Of a DNA stretch of 64,000 nucleotides, positions 1 through 12,325 are shown piece by piece. This DNA comes from Gavia stellata. Taxonomy: Eukaryota; Chordata; Aves; Gaviiformes; Gaviidae. Position 1 is the first letter of the stretch; every line of letters begins with the position of its first letter. The notes below the pieces were generated by a model that ran no database searches, was not told where the DNA came from, and saw only the letters and a program-made list of their open reading frames with translations. A program made the translations under genes and the position numbers. The DNA lies in assembly GCF_030936135.1 (NCBI RefSeq), contig NC_082597.1, forward strand, positions 41,149,095 to 41,213,094, read 5' to 3'.

Positions 1-532
1 CATTTATTTCTTACATAAACGTATATAAAAAGAGTAGTTACTTATCCTTTTTCTATTTTACATATGAAACGCAAGTACAGCCAAACAGTACTACTAAGGT
101 CACGATTCAGAATGATTCAGCCCTCATATTCAATTTAATTTGCAAGAATCTACCTTCTTAAACTAGGTATCTCACCACGGAGCCTCCTGATTACTGGCTA
201 CCAAAAATACAATACAAACTGGGACAGAAGCAGACCAAATGCACAGCTGATACTGAATTCTGAAACATAAAACTAGAGCTTGAGATGCTTCATCAGGAAA
301 AGATTAATGTAGCTTACATGTCCAAAACAGCAAGTGCAATATTTTAGCAAAATATTTTAGTATAAGGAAGGCTGACAAGAAAGGAGACAAAAAGAACAAA
401 AAAGGAAAGGAAGATGAAAAGCAAGAGAATAAAAATGGCCAATAAAGTAGTACGCTTAATGAAGCCCTCTCAACATTCCACAAGTTGAGATGGAACAAGG
501 AAACCTGAATACCTTAAATGCACCTCAAACTC
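1..532. other. Intronic sequence at left edge, nothing recognised
   Basis: This AT-rich stretch lies in the ZFC3H1 intron that follows the last coding exon in the window. The next coding exon expected from other vertebrates (a proline-rich segment) was not found here and should lie beyond the left edge. A minus-strand open frame at 304-498 reads as a low-complexity hydrophobic string and is not supported as a gene. Confidence 0.5.
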
Positions 533-1290
533 AGAGTCAATAAATGATTTAGGCTGGAAGAGACCTCTGGAAGGCACATGCCCCAGCACAAGCGCTCAAA
601 GCAGGGCTGCCCCCAAAGTCAGGTTGCTAAGGGCCTTGTCCAGTCAAGTTCCAAGTACATTTGAGGATGGATATTCCACAATGTTTACAGTTAGCCTGTT
701 CTAGTGTTTGACCATCCTTTGTGAAAGTTTTCCCTTACGTCTAATCAGAATTTATTTTGCTACAATTTAACTGTTGCCCCTTGTCCTTCTGTCCTTCTGT
801 TGCACACTCTACAGAAGAGTTTGGCTGTCTTCTCTATAACTGCTCACTAGGTAATTGAAGACAGCAACAAATGCCTTCCTTAGCCTTCTCTTCTCAACAC
901 AAACTCAGCTCTCCCAGTTTCTTTCCATAAATCAAGGGCTCCAGTCCCCAGTGAACTTTATGAAAAACAGGCCTGAAACACTTTCCCTTAGTCAAAAAAC
1001 TCCTTTGCTAGACTCCTAGTATGTCACTATCTTTCTCCTACTGTGAAACCAGAAAACTGACGCAGTCTTGTCAGTGTTTAACAGCCCCCTCCAACCACCC
1101 ACCCATTATAGTCACAGCACTACAACCCAGGCTGCAGTTTGCCTTTATCACCCAAAGCCACACTGCTGACTCACATTTCACTTAATGTCCATTGGGACCC
1201 CCAGGCCCCTTTTTGCAAAGCTGCTGTCTACCCAGTCAACACCCTGGCACCCTTACTTCCTACACAGCTGCTTGGGAACGTAAAAGAATA
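533..1290 (-). mobile_element. Old CR1 LINE fragment (antisense)
   Basis: The plus strand shows the reverse complement of a CR1 3' region. Seen in order are a 'ggctggaagagacctctgga' block, a 'cagggctgcccccaaagtcaggttgc'-like block, the 'gttctagtgtttgaccatcctt' segment, a 'ccttgtccttctgt' segment, 'agccttctcttctc', and near 1,180-1,240 the 'gggacccccaggcccctttttgcaaagctgctgtc'-type segment upstream in CR1 ORF2. It is clearly more diverged than the CR1 copy at 9.1-9.8 kb, so it is older. Both boundaries are approximate. It lies inside a ZFC3H1 intron. Confidence 0.7.
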
Positions 1291-1496
1291 AACTGTGCAG
1301 TACTGCAATGAGAACAGTATAACCTCCAGGAAAGGAGAGTCAGCATTAAAACAAGACAGAATTAGTTCACCTTAAAATGTTAGTTCCGTACCTGCCACAT
1401 CTCAAAAGAAAGACTTCCCTTCTAAAATGAGAGCTCATTTCCTACTTCAACTATTTTCACCAATCATCATATAAGAAAACTGTAAATAGGTCTTAC

Positions 1497-1620
1497 CTGG
1501 AGAGTTAGTTTCACTATCTGTATCCATAGCAACTTCATCATAATTATCATACTGATATATGCCTCCTGCACTATCTGTAGACTGCTTATCCAAAGACCAT
1601 CTCAAGTCTGTATCTGAAGA
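1497..1620 (-). CDS. ZFC3H1: ZFC3H1 coding exon 6 (residues 504-544)
   Basis: The acceptor is tttag at 1,621-1,625 and the donor gtaaga at 1,496-1,491. The exon reads SSDTDLRWSLDKQ..., then GGIYQYDNY, then EVAMDTDSE, matching the Ser/Asp-rich part of vertebrate ZFC3H1 that follows the RSRSR stretch. The first codon joins in phase 0 to the exon at 3,261-3,487, and the exon ends with one spare base, so the coding sequence continues in an exon outside the window. This is the last ZFC3H1 exon visible here. Roughly 1,450 residues of the family length (about 1,990 in human), including the CCCH finger and the TPR/HAT-like region, are missing only because of the window edge. Confidence 0.93.
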
Positions 1621-3260
1621 CTAAACACACAAAAAAGTGTATTTTATTGAGCTGGTCTTCTGTTACTCTTTTAGAGCAAACCAATTAAAAGTAAATTTTA
1701 TAAACAGGCCCTTATAATTTTGTCTTCTAATTGCTTTATAAATACAATTTACTTAGCTTGTACAAGAAGAGCAAACTGAAGATTACCTTTTAATCAAATC
1801 CATTGCAGGTAGAGACTTGACAAATTAACAGGCAGTTTTAAAACTGGATCTCTTTGGGGGAGGGGTTGGGGGGTGGAGGGGTGTCATGATACATAAAGGC
1901 AATTTTTAAATACTTATTAGGTCATTACGTATCTGGTAAATTGGCATTGTTATATATTTCTGAAACACTGAAAGAGAATTAAATGCTTTATTACTTGTGT
2001 TAATCTGTCATGGCAATTACCAAGAGTGCTTGAACTACCCTTATTAGAAACAACATAAAATTGCACAAGGATCATCTTCACTATGACAAAGGTTGTGTGT
2101 TTAGGTGAAACATTTTCTGATTGTTTTAAGATTGATGTCTCAGGTGAAAAGTCCTTTTATTGTCCCAGAAGGAGCCACATACCACACTGAAACATGCCCA
2201 AAGACTGTCAACTAATAAATCAGATTATTTAAAGAATGCCTAACACCATATGGATGCCAATCAATGTTCAGTGAACACTGAAAATATGCAGAACAGGTAA
2301 GTATGACTTCCTAGACATCTCGATTTATATCTTTCAGAGGCATACAGTAGATATTTTGGTAGGTTTTAGAATTTCTACTGTTTACAGCTAAGCACTTTTA
2401 GCCTCAATTTTCCACTCATTATTATTATAAATGGGACTCTTCTATAACATGACCTCAAATAGGGCGTCCCAAAATTCCTTTAGTTGCAGTTTCATTTCTT
2501 ATTACAGCATCGATAGCTCCAAGCACTTGAAGCATCTAGCTGCAGCAGTTGTACTGCTTCCATAATGAACAAATTAATGCTGAAGGAACAGTTATTTTTT
2601 TCTGCAATGTACCAATATTTCAGAGACAGAACATGAGTGATTCAAGTGCCTTTTGCTAATCTCAAGATGAGAGAATGAAGACAGCCTACAAGTGCAGCAT
2701 AATGACCACTGCAGTAACTCTATTACTTCATAAATTTGATACTTTGTCATCCTGTAATGAGGCTGAAGAAATTATCTTTTGTGTCTGGGCATATTTTGTA
2801 CCTTGACAAATTAAAAAATACTTCAAAGAAACCAAACCTCAGATGACATTTTGAAAGAAGCAGGCCACTGAAGTCGTATAGACACAAAAAGATTGAAAAT
2901 GTGAAGAAAAAACTGCAACCCAAGAGAAGAAACCCAAGAAAGTTTGTTTGATTGGTTTGTGTTAAAGTACAGACTGCTTTTTGATCACAATGTTCAAAAT
3001 ATCTTTAGGAGGAAATGTTTTACCACTGACTTGCAAAGGTACAACTCACACAAAACTGATCTTGCCAAACACCAAGGGAATGCCTGTCTAGCACAGGATT
3101 AAAATACTGTAAACTCTGAAATATTTTGAGCTTTTCTTTTTTTTAAGGCCAGGGATAGGGGGGCGGGGGGAAGGAGGGACGAAGAACCAGGAGAGGCAAG
3201 GCAGACATCATTCATGAATCCCAATTATAACACCTGAACACCATATAACAAATTTGTTAC
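1621..3260 (-). other. ZFC3H1: ZFC3H1 intron 5
   Basis: This AT-rich intron contains two G-rich patches on the plus strand, at 1,856-1,881 and around 3,155-3,180. No exon or mobile element was recognised. Confidence 0.6.
1856..1881 (+). repeat. G-rich tract, possible G-quadruplex
   Basis: There are four closely spaced runs of four or more G on the plus strand (G5-A-G4-TT-G6-T-GG-A-G4). This is the template strand of ZFC3H1, so a quadruplex would form in DNA and not in the transcript. No function can be assigned from sequence alone. Confidence 0.5.
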
Positions 3261-3487
3261 CCTGCTTCTCGATCTCCTTTTTCCTCCAACTAGCTTCATA
3301 AATCGATTGTACTGCTCTTCTTGATTTGAGAGGTCCCTAATTTTTCTGATTTCTTCTTCTCTCTTTCTTCTCTCTTCTTCCTCTTCTTGTTTCCTCTGGT
3401 CTTCCTCTTTCTGACGCCTGTCTTGTTCCTTTTGCTGCTGCATCTTCTTTGATGTCTTGGTCTGTTGTTTCCTCAAAGCTTGCTTGG
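3261..3487 (-). CDS. ZFC3H1: ZFC3H1 coding exon 5 (residues 428-503), coiled coil
   Basis: The exon starts after tttaaag and ends at gtaac. It begins CC-AAG-CAA, completing an Ala codon begun in the preceding exon, and reads KQALRKQQTK, then a long Gln/Glu/Lys/Arg heptad-like run (QQQKEQDRRQKEEDQRKQEE), then IRDLSNQEEQYNRFMKLVGG and KRRSRSR. This matches the highly charged coiled-coil segment of vertebrate ZFC3H1 almost residue for residue. A long amphipathic helix of this kind is expected to mediate protein-protein contacts of the PAXT scaffold (family knowledge). The exon ends in phase 0. Confidence 0.95.
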
Positions 3488-3679
3488 CTTTAAATAAAAA
3501 GATATGTGATTAACTCCACCTTACCTAAATAGTTCCCCCTAATCCTAGATTATTCAAGAGCTCTGAGGTTTTAGAAGGATTAAAGGCTCGTTGCCCAATG
3601 TTTCACATAACATACTATGGTTTTTTTATTTCAGTGACGATGCCATTGATAGCCATTTCAGTAACATTAAATTTATTAC

Positions 3680-3878
3680 CTGTAGCACTAGTTTTTTTTG
3701 TTGAATGCGCTTTTGTACTGGTTTTGACTTTCTGTGTTACACTTTTCGTTTTTGTTAATTTTTCCTTGCTTTCCTTCATCACCTGTTGTTCTTTTTGCTG
3801 CCATTTTTTACTAGCAGACTGAAGTGCAAGAAGCCTAAGTTGCAATTCAGACATCTCCTCCTCATCATCAAGCAGCTT
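3680..3878 (-). CDS. ZFC3H1: ZFC3H1 coding exon 4 (residues 362-427)
   Basis: The acceptor is ttcttaag before AAG-CTG-CTT and the donor is ACAG|gtaata. It encodes KLLDDEEEMSELQLRLLALQ, then SASKKWQQKEQQVMKESKEK, then Lys/Thr-rich sequence. The SELQLRLLALQSASKKWQQKEQQ block is a signature of ZFC3H1. The exon carries 66 codons plus one base, and phases agree with both neighbours. A helical, coiled-coil character is evident from the Leu/Lys/Glu spacing. Confidence 0.95.
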
Positions 3879-4140
3879 CTTAAGAAGAAAAGAGAAGAAA
3901 GGATAAGACAAAAAGTCAAGAAACATCATTTAATAACTAAATCTTTTTTGAAAAAGCCTTTTGAAGTCTGTCCCAAATTTTTACCAAGAGAAAGCTTAAA
4001 AATCCTACTATACTGGTAAGTGTCATTCCTTAAGAATGGACTGTTTCTATTACTGAAACATTTCTGGACTTCAGTTTGGAAAAAGCCATCAGAGCATCAT
4101 AATGAAATTATGCCTCATCTATGGAGGAATACTTTCTTAC

Positions 4141-4205
4141 CTTTTCAGATGTAACATCTGAACTGCTAAGCTTTCGCACTGATGTTTGTTCTTTGTCTTC
4201 TGTAC
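4141..4205 (-). CDS. ZFC3H1: ZFC3H1 coding exon 3 (residues 340-361), short exon
   Basis: This 65-bp exon is too short to stand out as an open frame. The acceptor tttggaag precedes GTACAGAAG and the donor is GAAAAG|gtaaga. It encodes TEDKEQTSVRKLSSSDVTSE plus Lys, aligning with the DKEQNL.RR.STSD.LSEK segment of mammalian ZFC3H1. The preceding exon supplies the G of the first Gly codon and the exon ends in phase 0 before KLLDDEEE, so it bridges exons 2 and 4 exactly. Confidence 0.9.
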
Positions 4206-7191
4206 CTTCCAAAAGAGAAATACCATATTTTTGAGTGAGCTGTTTCTCATGAGACAGAGCTACATTAAAATGATGTGCAGAATTTAATCCATACCAACAT
4301 ATTTATCAGTATCATTGGTACATAGTGTAAAACAGAATAGCAGTTGTATGTAAAGATTACATTGACAAACGTTAATATAAACTTGGCATGTCTGATGAAA
4401 TCCACATCATCACAATGCCATCAGCCTAAGGCAAAATTTGTCATTTTTTAATAATTCTCTGTCTTCAGCTTGAAACGTACGTCCCTAAGAAGCACAGAAA
4501 ATAGATTTGGAGTCATGGGGAAAAGAAGACTTCTTGCCATCTGTTTTATGCTACCATCTCTGCTGTCCTGAGCATCTCAGATTCCACTGGCGGCTATTTT
4601 GAGTAACTGGTCAGTCTTTTGCAGAATTAAATACAAAGGCCCAAAGCTGCAGTAAGAACAGACTTGCTCTATTTCATACCAAACGAAAACAGAAAAGAGT
4701 TATTTTATGGAAAGGAATAGTAAATAGCTAAACATTAAGATAGTGACGTATTAATTTGTTAGACTGCCCAAAAGCCATATATCCATGTGATTATTATGTA
4801 GTCTATATATACACATTAGCATATTATATTTTATATATAATATACATAATGCTGTATACTATACATTACATAACAGTTAATAGCTCTAATCATTAAATTA
4901 ATATAATTGATAGCTAAATTGTTGTTACATAATTATATAATTTACATATAACCACACATATATGTTTATCTGCATCAGGGGAAGGAAATAAACATTTAGA
5001 GAGAAGCTTGGAGATCTTTTCCTATATTAGCCTTTCTTCAAAGAGATTCCTTCCCACAATTCAAATTGGTAAAAAGTAAGTTTGCACTCTGTACAGCTTT
5101 TACTCTTCCTAGCATTTTATGAAAAGTCACATTCAGAAAGGCATTGTTTAAAATATATCAAGAGCTTATACCTAAACAAAAATGGTATGTAGCAAATGCC
5201 GAAGGTCTTCCTGCATGCACATGCATACATTTTTTAAGAGCACACATACAAGAGGAAGAAAAATAATATCTAATACCCATATGGATTCTAAAAGAAAATT
5301 TTAAGAAGTTATTACACTAAGCAAAGATCCTAACCATTCAGTCCACAGGATGGAAGTAGGGCAACACTGATGGTACAGTAGTTCCTGTGATGGAGACACA
5401 TGCAGAAACTAAAATGCTCTTTCAAACCAGAAGGGGACAAGAGGCAGAACAGACTAATGGGCAGCAAGGGAAGGAAAGCAGGGAATACTGTAAAGCCTCT
5501 GTCAGAGCAGTTGAAACGCAGAGAATTAATTGTAGAAAGACACACAAACTTCCCTGAGTTTTAAGACAAGTTCTGCAACTTGAACAGGTCTGGAGAAACA
5601 CTCAGTATACCATTTAAAAATAAATATAATGATAAAAACAAATTTTGCTAATTTCCTAATATATGCATAATCAAGTAGTATGCATTCACTTAATACACAT
5701 GAATCTGCAATAACTCAAATGAGCTGGGTTTTTCTACTTTGGAAGCCTGTATTACATTGTCATAAACGGTCACTCTCATACATAATCTGTCTGCTTTCAT
5801 ATCATTATGTCATACATTTGAGTGGTGTGCAAAAATTAAGATGCTCTTACTGTCCATACTATAGCATCTATTTTCACTGTCACATGAACTGTATTTTCAA
5901 TTTCAGTGCTTCTAAACTTTGAAGTTGGATTTTTTTTTTTGAGACTGTTTTTCTTTTTAAATAGCTCTTGTAGTCCTGCCTTGCTATGTTCTTTTCCTAC
6001 AGGCTACGGTTTTTCTTCTATGGTCAAGATCTGTTGGTTTTCCTCATGTCTCCCATTAAAAACTACATTACCTCTTAAAGAATACCAGAACTTTTTTTTT
6101 TATTAATGGGAAAGACACAAGGGGAAAAAATACCTAGAATGAGGTGGTTTGACTACTAATTATCAGTTTTCTCTTTTGGGTTCTTTACAGGCTTTGTCTT
6201 CTAAATTCTCATTCTGAAGTTTTGTATAAGTCATTCTGACTTTCAATGCTCTAGTCCTACCTTTCCTCATATTCCTACTAATTACTCACCTGTATTCTTA
6301 ATCCATCCATTTACTACTTTGTCTCTTCCCACTCAAATTGGTAGTTTACATGCGTTGACAAATTAGCTAACATAAGATGACAAGTGATATCCACAAGCAC
6401 ACCCTCAACCTCAGCAAACACTTATTAGAACTAGATGAAGCCTCAGTATAGGCAGTTTGAGCCAGCGGCCTATTTTGCTGCAGACTTAAAATTAAGCTCA
6501 CGGACTTTTACCACAGGTCAGCTGGACACGATAACTTGTTTCTCACTAGCTGGTTCATGCATCTGAGCAATTATGCTCTTTGGCCTGTAGTCCAGAACTA
6601 CCTGGACAAGATAATTATTCTACCCTTCAGCTACATTTCTTCTACAAATCCCTTCTACGTCTGGTCCCATGATTTCATCACTATTTGTGAATATCAGTAA
6701 TGACTAAAATCATTCTGGTGAAAGTATCTCATAAAGGCTTGTTACACTGAAGAAAACACGTAACATATGAAATGCCGAAAAACATGTCTCTAACTGTTAC
6801 CTTTTCAGCTAAAAAAATAACTACATTTTGCTTCTGTTTTTCCCTTGGGTTTTTTTTCAGAAGGAAAACTTTCAGTGAAAGCCAATGATTTCTGCTGTGA
6901 ACAGCAATTAAAACCTTCAAATTTCATCCTCCTGCTTTCTGCCAAACTATCAGTTAGTCTAAGAAATCACATTACTTAAAAAAACACAAATCAAAAACAT
7001 GCTTCCAAGCATGTTTATGTAATTCCTTGAATTACATTCAAACAGAAATACATTAACTATATAACGTAAAACATTTTAATTAAAATTAGTATTTTAATTA
7101 AGGTAAAATTTTCCCCAACACCTAATAAATATGATAGATAATGACAAGCAAAAAGAACTTCACAAGCTAAAACAACTTCACAAGTATTTAC
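4206..7191 (-). other. ZFC3H1: ZFC3H1 intron 2, AT-rich
   Basis: No exon or recognised transposon was seen. The centre (about 4,785-4,970) is a degenerate TA-rich microsatellite-like patch. Open frames near 5.3-6.9 kb are low-complexity or lack any family resemblance. Confidence 0.55.
4785..4970. repeat. TA-rich low-complexity tract
   Basis: This stretch is dominated by interrupted TATA/ATAT strings. It is a degenerate dinucleotide-like repeat inside ZFC3H1 intron 2, with no clean repeat unit. Confidence 0.6.
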
Positions 7192-7611
7192 CTTGGACGG
7201 ATTCTGTGACTTCAGATTTTTGTGATGACTGTTTCATTCCTTCTTTGCCTTTTTTTAATCTGCTCCTCTCAGCTGGAGTAGGCAGTTTTTGCCTGAGAGG
7301 TTTCAGTTCAAATGCCTGAAAGGCTATAACCGGATTTTTCTCCTCAGGAGATACTTCTTTTATAGCATCCATTGTAATACTGTCATTTTCCACAGTTATT
7401 TGGTCCTCAGTGTCCACTGTTTTATCATCATCTTGCTGTTCATTTTCTTCCCTGTTGCTCAAAGCCAGTCTTTCATCTTTATTAATGTATTCAAGCTCTA
7501 ACTGTATCTGCTTATACTTCAAGAGCAGATCCTCAAAACTTTCTTCCACAGAGTTTTCATTTTTAGAAGAGTAGTTCTGCTTTCTAGATGGGGACCTTCC
7601 AAAAGTTTTCG
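7192..7611 (-). CDS. ZFC3H1: ZFC3H1 coding exon 2 (residues 200-339)
   Basis: The acceptor is taattcag|CG at 7,612-7,613 and the donor CCAAG|gtaaat. Joined to exon 1 it gives ...PSPRK-S-KTFGRSPSRKQNYSS, as in vertebrate ZFC3H1. It continues with ESFEDLLLKYKQIQLELE (helical), an acidic Glu/Asp stretch, and FQAFELKPLRQKLPTP near residues 297-312. These are conserved blocks of the N-terminal half. The acceptor nearest the usual-looking cttgaccag would put the frame out; only the downstream ag keeps phase, which fixes the start at 7,611. The 420-bp length leaves one spare base for exon 3. Confidence 0.95.
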
Positions 7612-9059
7612 CTGAATTACTGGTCAAGAAAACTAAGACAAGAACATGTATAACCTTAAAACGGTGACGATATTACTGCTGAAGACTAAATTATGACAAA
7701 GCAGAACTTCAGATCATTCTCATATATTTTAATTTTACCTTAAGGCTAGCTTGAAAAATATCCCTTATAAATATGAAAAGCATGCACAAGATATATCTGT
7801 TATTATATATTGACAGCTTAAATAAGTATTTTCTCAAACCAACCATTTAAAATATCCTACTTATGACAAGAATTTCATAAATTGCTGAGAAGTCTTTGTC
7901 TCTTGCTCACACCATCTTCACAGAAACAACAGCTGTAATGCTGAGAAGGTTCCCTATCACAAAGATTGTCAGACTTCCAGAGTTCGTAACTCAAGTATTA
8001 ACTCCCCATCTGACATTCTGAAAAAGACACGTCAAATTCATTCTCACTCATTTTATCCTTTCATAAAATGCTAAGTCTAGCCACTGCACAATTATACAAT
8101 GCAGTAACTGTAGCTCACCAAATGAGGTAAGGCACAAAATAATCAACAACTGAAGTGAATAAAAAAAAAGGTGGCTAAAGACTTGCAATCAAAACATTCA
8201 AAAAATGCTAAAAGAGGATTGGGAATTACTAATTACTCAGAAAAGGTTGTCTATGAATGCCCAAGGGATAGATTTTCTTGACAACATGTTGCCCAAGGCA
8301 GGCAATGGAAATATTAGGCAACTGCATCCAGAATAAAAGTTCTCACTATTAAGACGTTCACTTCCTCTTATCTTATCTTGACACTTGAAAAGCTGAACTA
8401 TCCTGTAAATAATCATGCTCAAGGGGAAACCTTTTAGGATACCAAGTCAGGCTTGACTCATTCGACTTGCAGTACTAACCCTGCTGCGGTAACAGCTGAC
8501 TCACACCCAGTAATGCAAAATGCTTTTCATCAATGTCATCTTTTAAAAACAACAAATGGAGTAAAACTAAAAGCTAAAATAGGTGTCCTCTGAATGCAGA
8601 CATACTGAATCCAGAGGAAGGTAACTTCATATTTGTCTTCTGCTCACAACATCCATCAACAACTTGGACATTTCGCTATGTGAATTTCTAACGTAAGTAT
8701 GAAGAATCTTGGTATGTATCCTACAGAAACAACTTCTGTAATATCAGGAAATCTTTTGCTATACAATGCTTTCTTAAGCTTCAACACAAAACCCAGGAAC
8801 TAGTAAAGATAAGCTACATAAAATCCAGAAGGCAATCAAACAGTCTATAAATATGATGAAAATACTAAGAGCTGTGTTGCAGTATAACACCAAATTATGT
8901 AGTAAGCGTATTTGCCAAATTCACTTCCAACACACTTCTACTTTCAAAAAGACAACTACATTAGTGATTTTGTGAGTCACAGGGAAGTCTGGAGCTAATT
9001 AAGTGATTTAACATAATTTATAAAAATAAGTCTAACCATGAACCTTATGAAAACCTTAA
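7612..9059 (-). other. ZFC3H1: ZFC3H1 intron 1, exon-2-proximal part
   Basis: AT-rich intron sequence between exon 2 and the CR1 insertion. No exon, RNA gene or transposon was recognised. Confidence 0.5.
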
Positions 9060-9831
9060 CTATTAACTTTACGAAATTCAACAAAGGCAAGTGCAGGGTA
9101 CTGCACCTGGGGCGGAATAACCCCATGCATCAGTACAGGTCAGGGGCTGACCTGCTGGAGAGCAGCTCTGTGGAAAGGGACCTGGGAGTCCTGGTGGACA
9201 ACAGGATGACCATGAGCCAGCAATGTGCCCTTGTGGCCAAGAAGGCCAATGGCATCCTGGGGTGCATCAAGAAGAGTGTGGCTAGCAGGTGGAGGGAGGT
9301 TATCCTCCCCCTCTACTCTGCCCCGGTGAGGCCGCATCTGGAGGACTGTGTCCAGTTCTGGGCTCCCCGGTTCAAGAAGGACAGGGAGCTGCTGGAGAGG
9401 GTACAGCAAAGGGCTACGAAGATGATTAGGGGACTGGAACATCTTTCTTATGAGGAAAGGCTGAGGGGCTTGGGTCTTTTTAGTCTGGAGAAGAGAAGAC
9501 TGAGGGGGGATCTTCTTAATGCTTATAAATACTTGAGGGGCAGGTGCCAGGAGGATGGGGCCAGTGGTGCCCAGTGACAGAAGGAGAGGTAACGGGCACA
9601 AACTTGGTCACAGGAAGTTCCATCTAAACATGAGGAGGACCTTCTTTACTTTGAGGGTGGCAGAGCACTGGAACATGCTGCCCAGAGAGGTTGTGGGGTC
9701 TCCTTCTCTGGAGATACTCAAAACTCGCCTGGATGCATTCCTGTGCAATCTGCTCTAGGTGAACCTGCTCTGGCAGGGGGCTTAGACAAGATGATGTCCA
9801 GAGGTCCCTTCCAACCCCTATCAGTCTGTGA
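9060..9831 (+). mobile_element. CR1 LINE, 5'-truncated 3' end with broken ORF2
   Basis: The sequence encodes the C-terminal end of the CR1 reverse-transcriptase polyprotein. Seen are [37 protein letters not shown], then [37 protein letters not shown] and, after a frame shift near 9,555-9,577, HWNMLPREVVGSPSLEILKT. A CR1-type 3' tail with 'ccagaggtcccttccaaccc' and a 'ctgtgat' end follows. The element is 5'-truncated, as most CR1 copies are, so the RT catalytic core is absent and it cannot move by itself. It lies in ZFC3H1 intron 1, antisense to the gene. It is much better preserved than the CR1 at 0.5-1.3 kb. Confidence 0.92.
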
Positions 9832-12325
9832 TATTACTTGATATTGAAATACTTCAATAGCTTCTAGAGTCATCTAGAGTTGGGTAACAAGATAAAGCTT
9901 TGAGATGTTTTTTGTGCTCAGGATAATACAATTGCTAGAGCTTCCACAATGGTACCAATCAGAAATTCTGTGTTTCACATAAGTAGAAATTTTTTTTTTA
10001 TATGTGGTTCTACACCCAGAATGCAAGACTACATGGGGCACTATGAAAGTCAGACAGGCACATATACATTAATACAACAGTGATTCTTCAATAAACTGAA
10101 GAGAAACTTCATCCTACAATCAAAAAAAGAGACCAACTGAAGAAACCGGGGTGTTAGAAGTGAAGAAAAATGTACACTGTGAAGAGTTCAGAATTCAACG
10201 GAAACAGAAAGTCACATTTTGGCCCAATATTTCAGACTCAAAATTCCACAATTCTCCATGCAAGAATTTCTGCAGAATGACTATCGCAACAGCTTCACGT
10301 TAAAGTTGCTAGGAATTAAAAGAGAAAAGCCTATTAAAAGGTAATACCCAAAGAAAAGTAACAAGAATTCTGGAAGTGCTCCACCGTGTCATTTACTCCA
10401 CCTAGACATATACTTCTGCAAAGCACTGTGCAAAGTACTAGTTCCAAGGATAAAGAAAAAAGACATCTCTTTCTTAGAAGACACTTAAACATTTCACTTC
10501 GCTGGGGGAATTCTAAATACCACTCCAGGACACAAGTGTCCTTGTAGCTGTTGATGTGAAGGCCTCTGTGGAAGTCACATGCCCATGAACTATGCCCCTA
10601 ATCCATTAATACTAGCAACATGGAGGTACCTTAATATTTAGGAATACTGTAATATTGGTTCCTTTAAGTGGCAAGGATATGAAAAATAGAGAAAAGAACT
10701 TACATGGAGAGAAAATCATGGGCCTTCCTTAACTATATGATCCATAAACAACTAATGTCACTTAAAAAGCAATAGTATTAGAACCTTCTCTATTATGTTT
10801 AAACAGAAGAGTGCATGTTAAGTATCGGGGGGGGGGGGGGGGCGGGGAAGACTTCCTCATTTTCTGCTTTTGGTTTGAAAATGGAATTACTGGTTTCTGA
10901 ATGCTCTTTTTATTAAAAGGGAGAAGACTCTATATCAGTATTAACAAGCACTGCAAGGTCTGTTTAGGATGATCAGTACATTTGCCCTGCAAATTCCTCA
11001 TTACACAGAAAGGAACCGTTTTCTGGTACTCAAAGCAACACTGCAAATTAAGAGACTTAAAATCTATTTTCAGCACTAGAACCATCTTACTGTGTGACCT
11101 TGGGCAAATCACATCTTCACTCGCTGCCTCGAAGTAAGAATCTTGAATGAAGAGTTCTTGTGAAGACTTCAGTAATGCTGTAACTTTACCAGATGAGATT
11201 AAATAAAAGCATCTCTTTATCACTAGTTTACATAGTCCATCCACACTAAAAAAAAAATTAATTACATGGATAAATAATCTTGTATCTAAAATAACACATG
11301 GACCCAATGAGTAGCTTTCAAAGCCTTAAGTCCTGGCACAAGCAGGAAAAATTCCTGTTCCTAGGATCAACCAGCACAGTCAAGCAAACAACGCACATCC
11401 TTTGATTATTGGTACAGAGGACAATAAAACACTGTAAGATTCTGAAGGGTAGGTTTTAACCACTAGTTCTCTTGCTCAGCGTTTTTTTACACTTGTCTAC
11501 ATTTTCAGTTAGGCAACAATGCAGTTACATCAAGTTTCAGTACCAGGCTGCCCCTAAGTTACACGTGGCGTCTGTTCTTTATGGTTTTTTTCTAAAGCAA
11601 ACCTGGAAAATTAGAAGAGCTTTTTCCATCACTTTCACAGTACCTATTCCTAAAAGGATGGAATATTAGAACTCTATTAAAAGCCACCTAACCAACTCTA
11701 AAAGCAATCAGTGGAGAACATCCTACAAGGAATGCTGGGTATGGCTTTATAGAGAAATAGAGCATTCCTATGCTACCCAAACTCCCATATAAACCACATT
11801 CTATGCATACAGTCCCAGTTCGACTTAGGCTTAGCTTTAAAGTTAGCTTTAGCTATGTGTAACAGCCTCTGAAGGGCTGAAAGCGAAAATGAAAAAAAAC
11901 AGTGGATCCTTCGTTGCTCAATAAGGGAAATTAACAAGCTTAGGGTTTTAGCTTTACAACTGTGACACTTTAATTACATACATTAAAGCTGCCGCACCAA
12001 AGACTGACCCCGCTTCACAATACTCGCACTTCAGGCTAGAAAAGCAGCCACCAATCGACCAAGGCTTTGTTTCAGGCTACCGTTTTTCTTTTTCCCTACA
12101 TGGGACTGATCGGCCAGGTTGCAAGCCAGGTCACGGCAGTAATCCGGCTTCCCAGCAGCCTCTACTTGAGAAGCAGGGCCCGCTGCCTCAGCCAGCCCCT
12201 GGCACTGGGAGGAAAAAGCATCCCTTCCCAGGGCTTTCGGCCACGTAACGCGGCACTGACACAGCCAGGCCCACCCCAGCAGCACAGCCTCCCCGCCTCC
12301 GCTCCCTCTCACGTCTCAAGGATAC
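9832..12325 (-). other. ZFC3H1: ZFC3H1 intron 1, promoter-proximal part
   Basis: Intron 1 continues from the CR1 to exon 1. It contains a 16-base G run at 10,827-10,842 and becomes GC-rich after about 12.1 kb as it enters the CpG island. No other feature was recognised. Confidence 0.55.
10827..10847 (+). repeat. Poly-G run
   Basis: Sixteen consecutive G, then C and GGGG. Homopolymer G tracts are often mis-sequenced, so the exact length is uncertain. Confidence 0.7.

Noticed and set aside
9140-9601. 153-codon minus-strand frame opposite the CR1
   Set aside because: It is the antisense shadow of CR1 ORF2, which is clearly coded on the plus strand.
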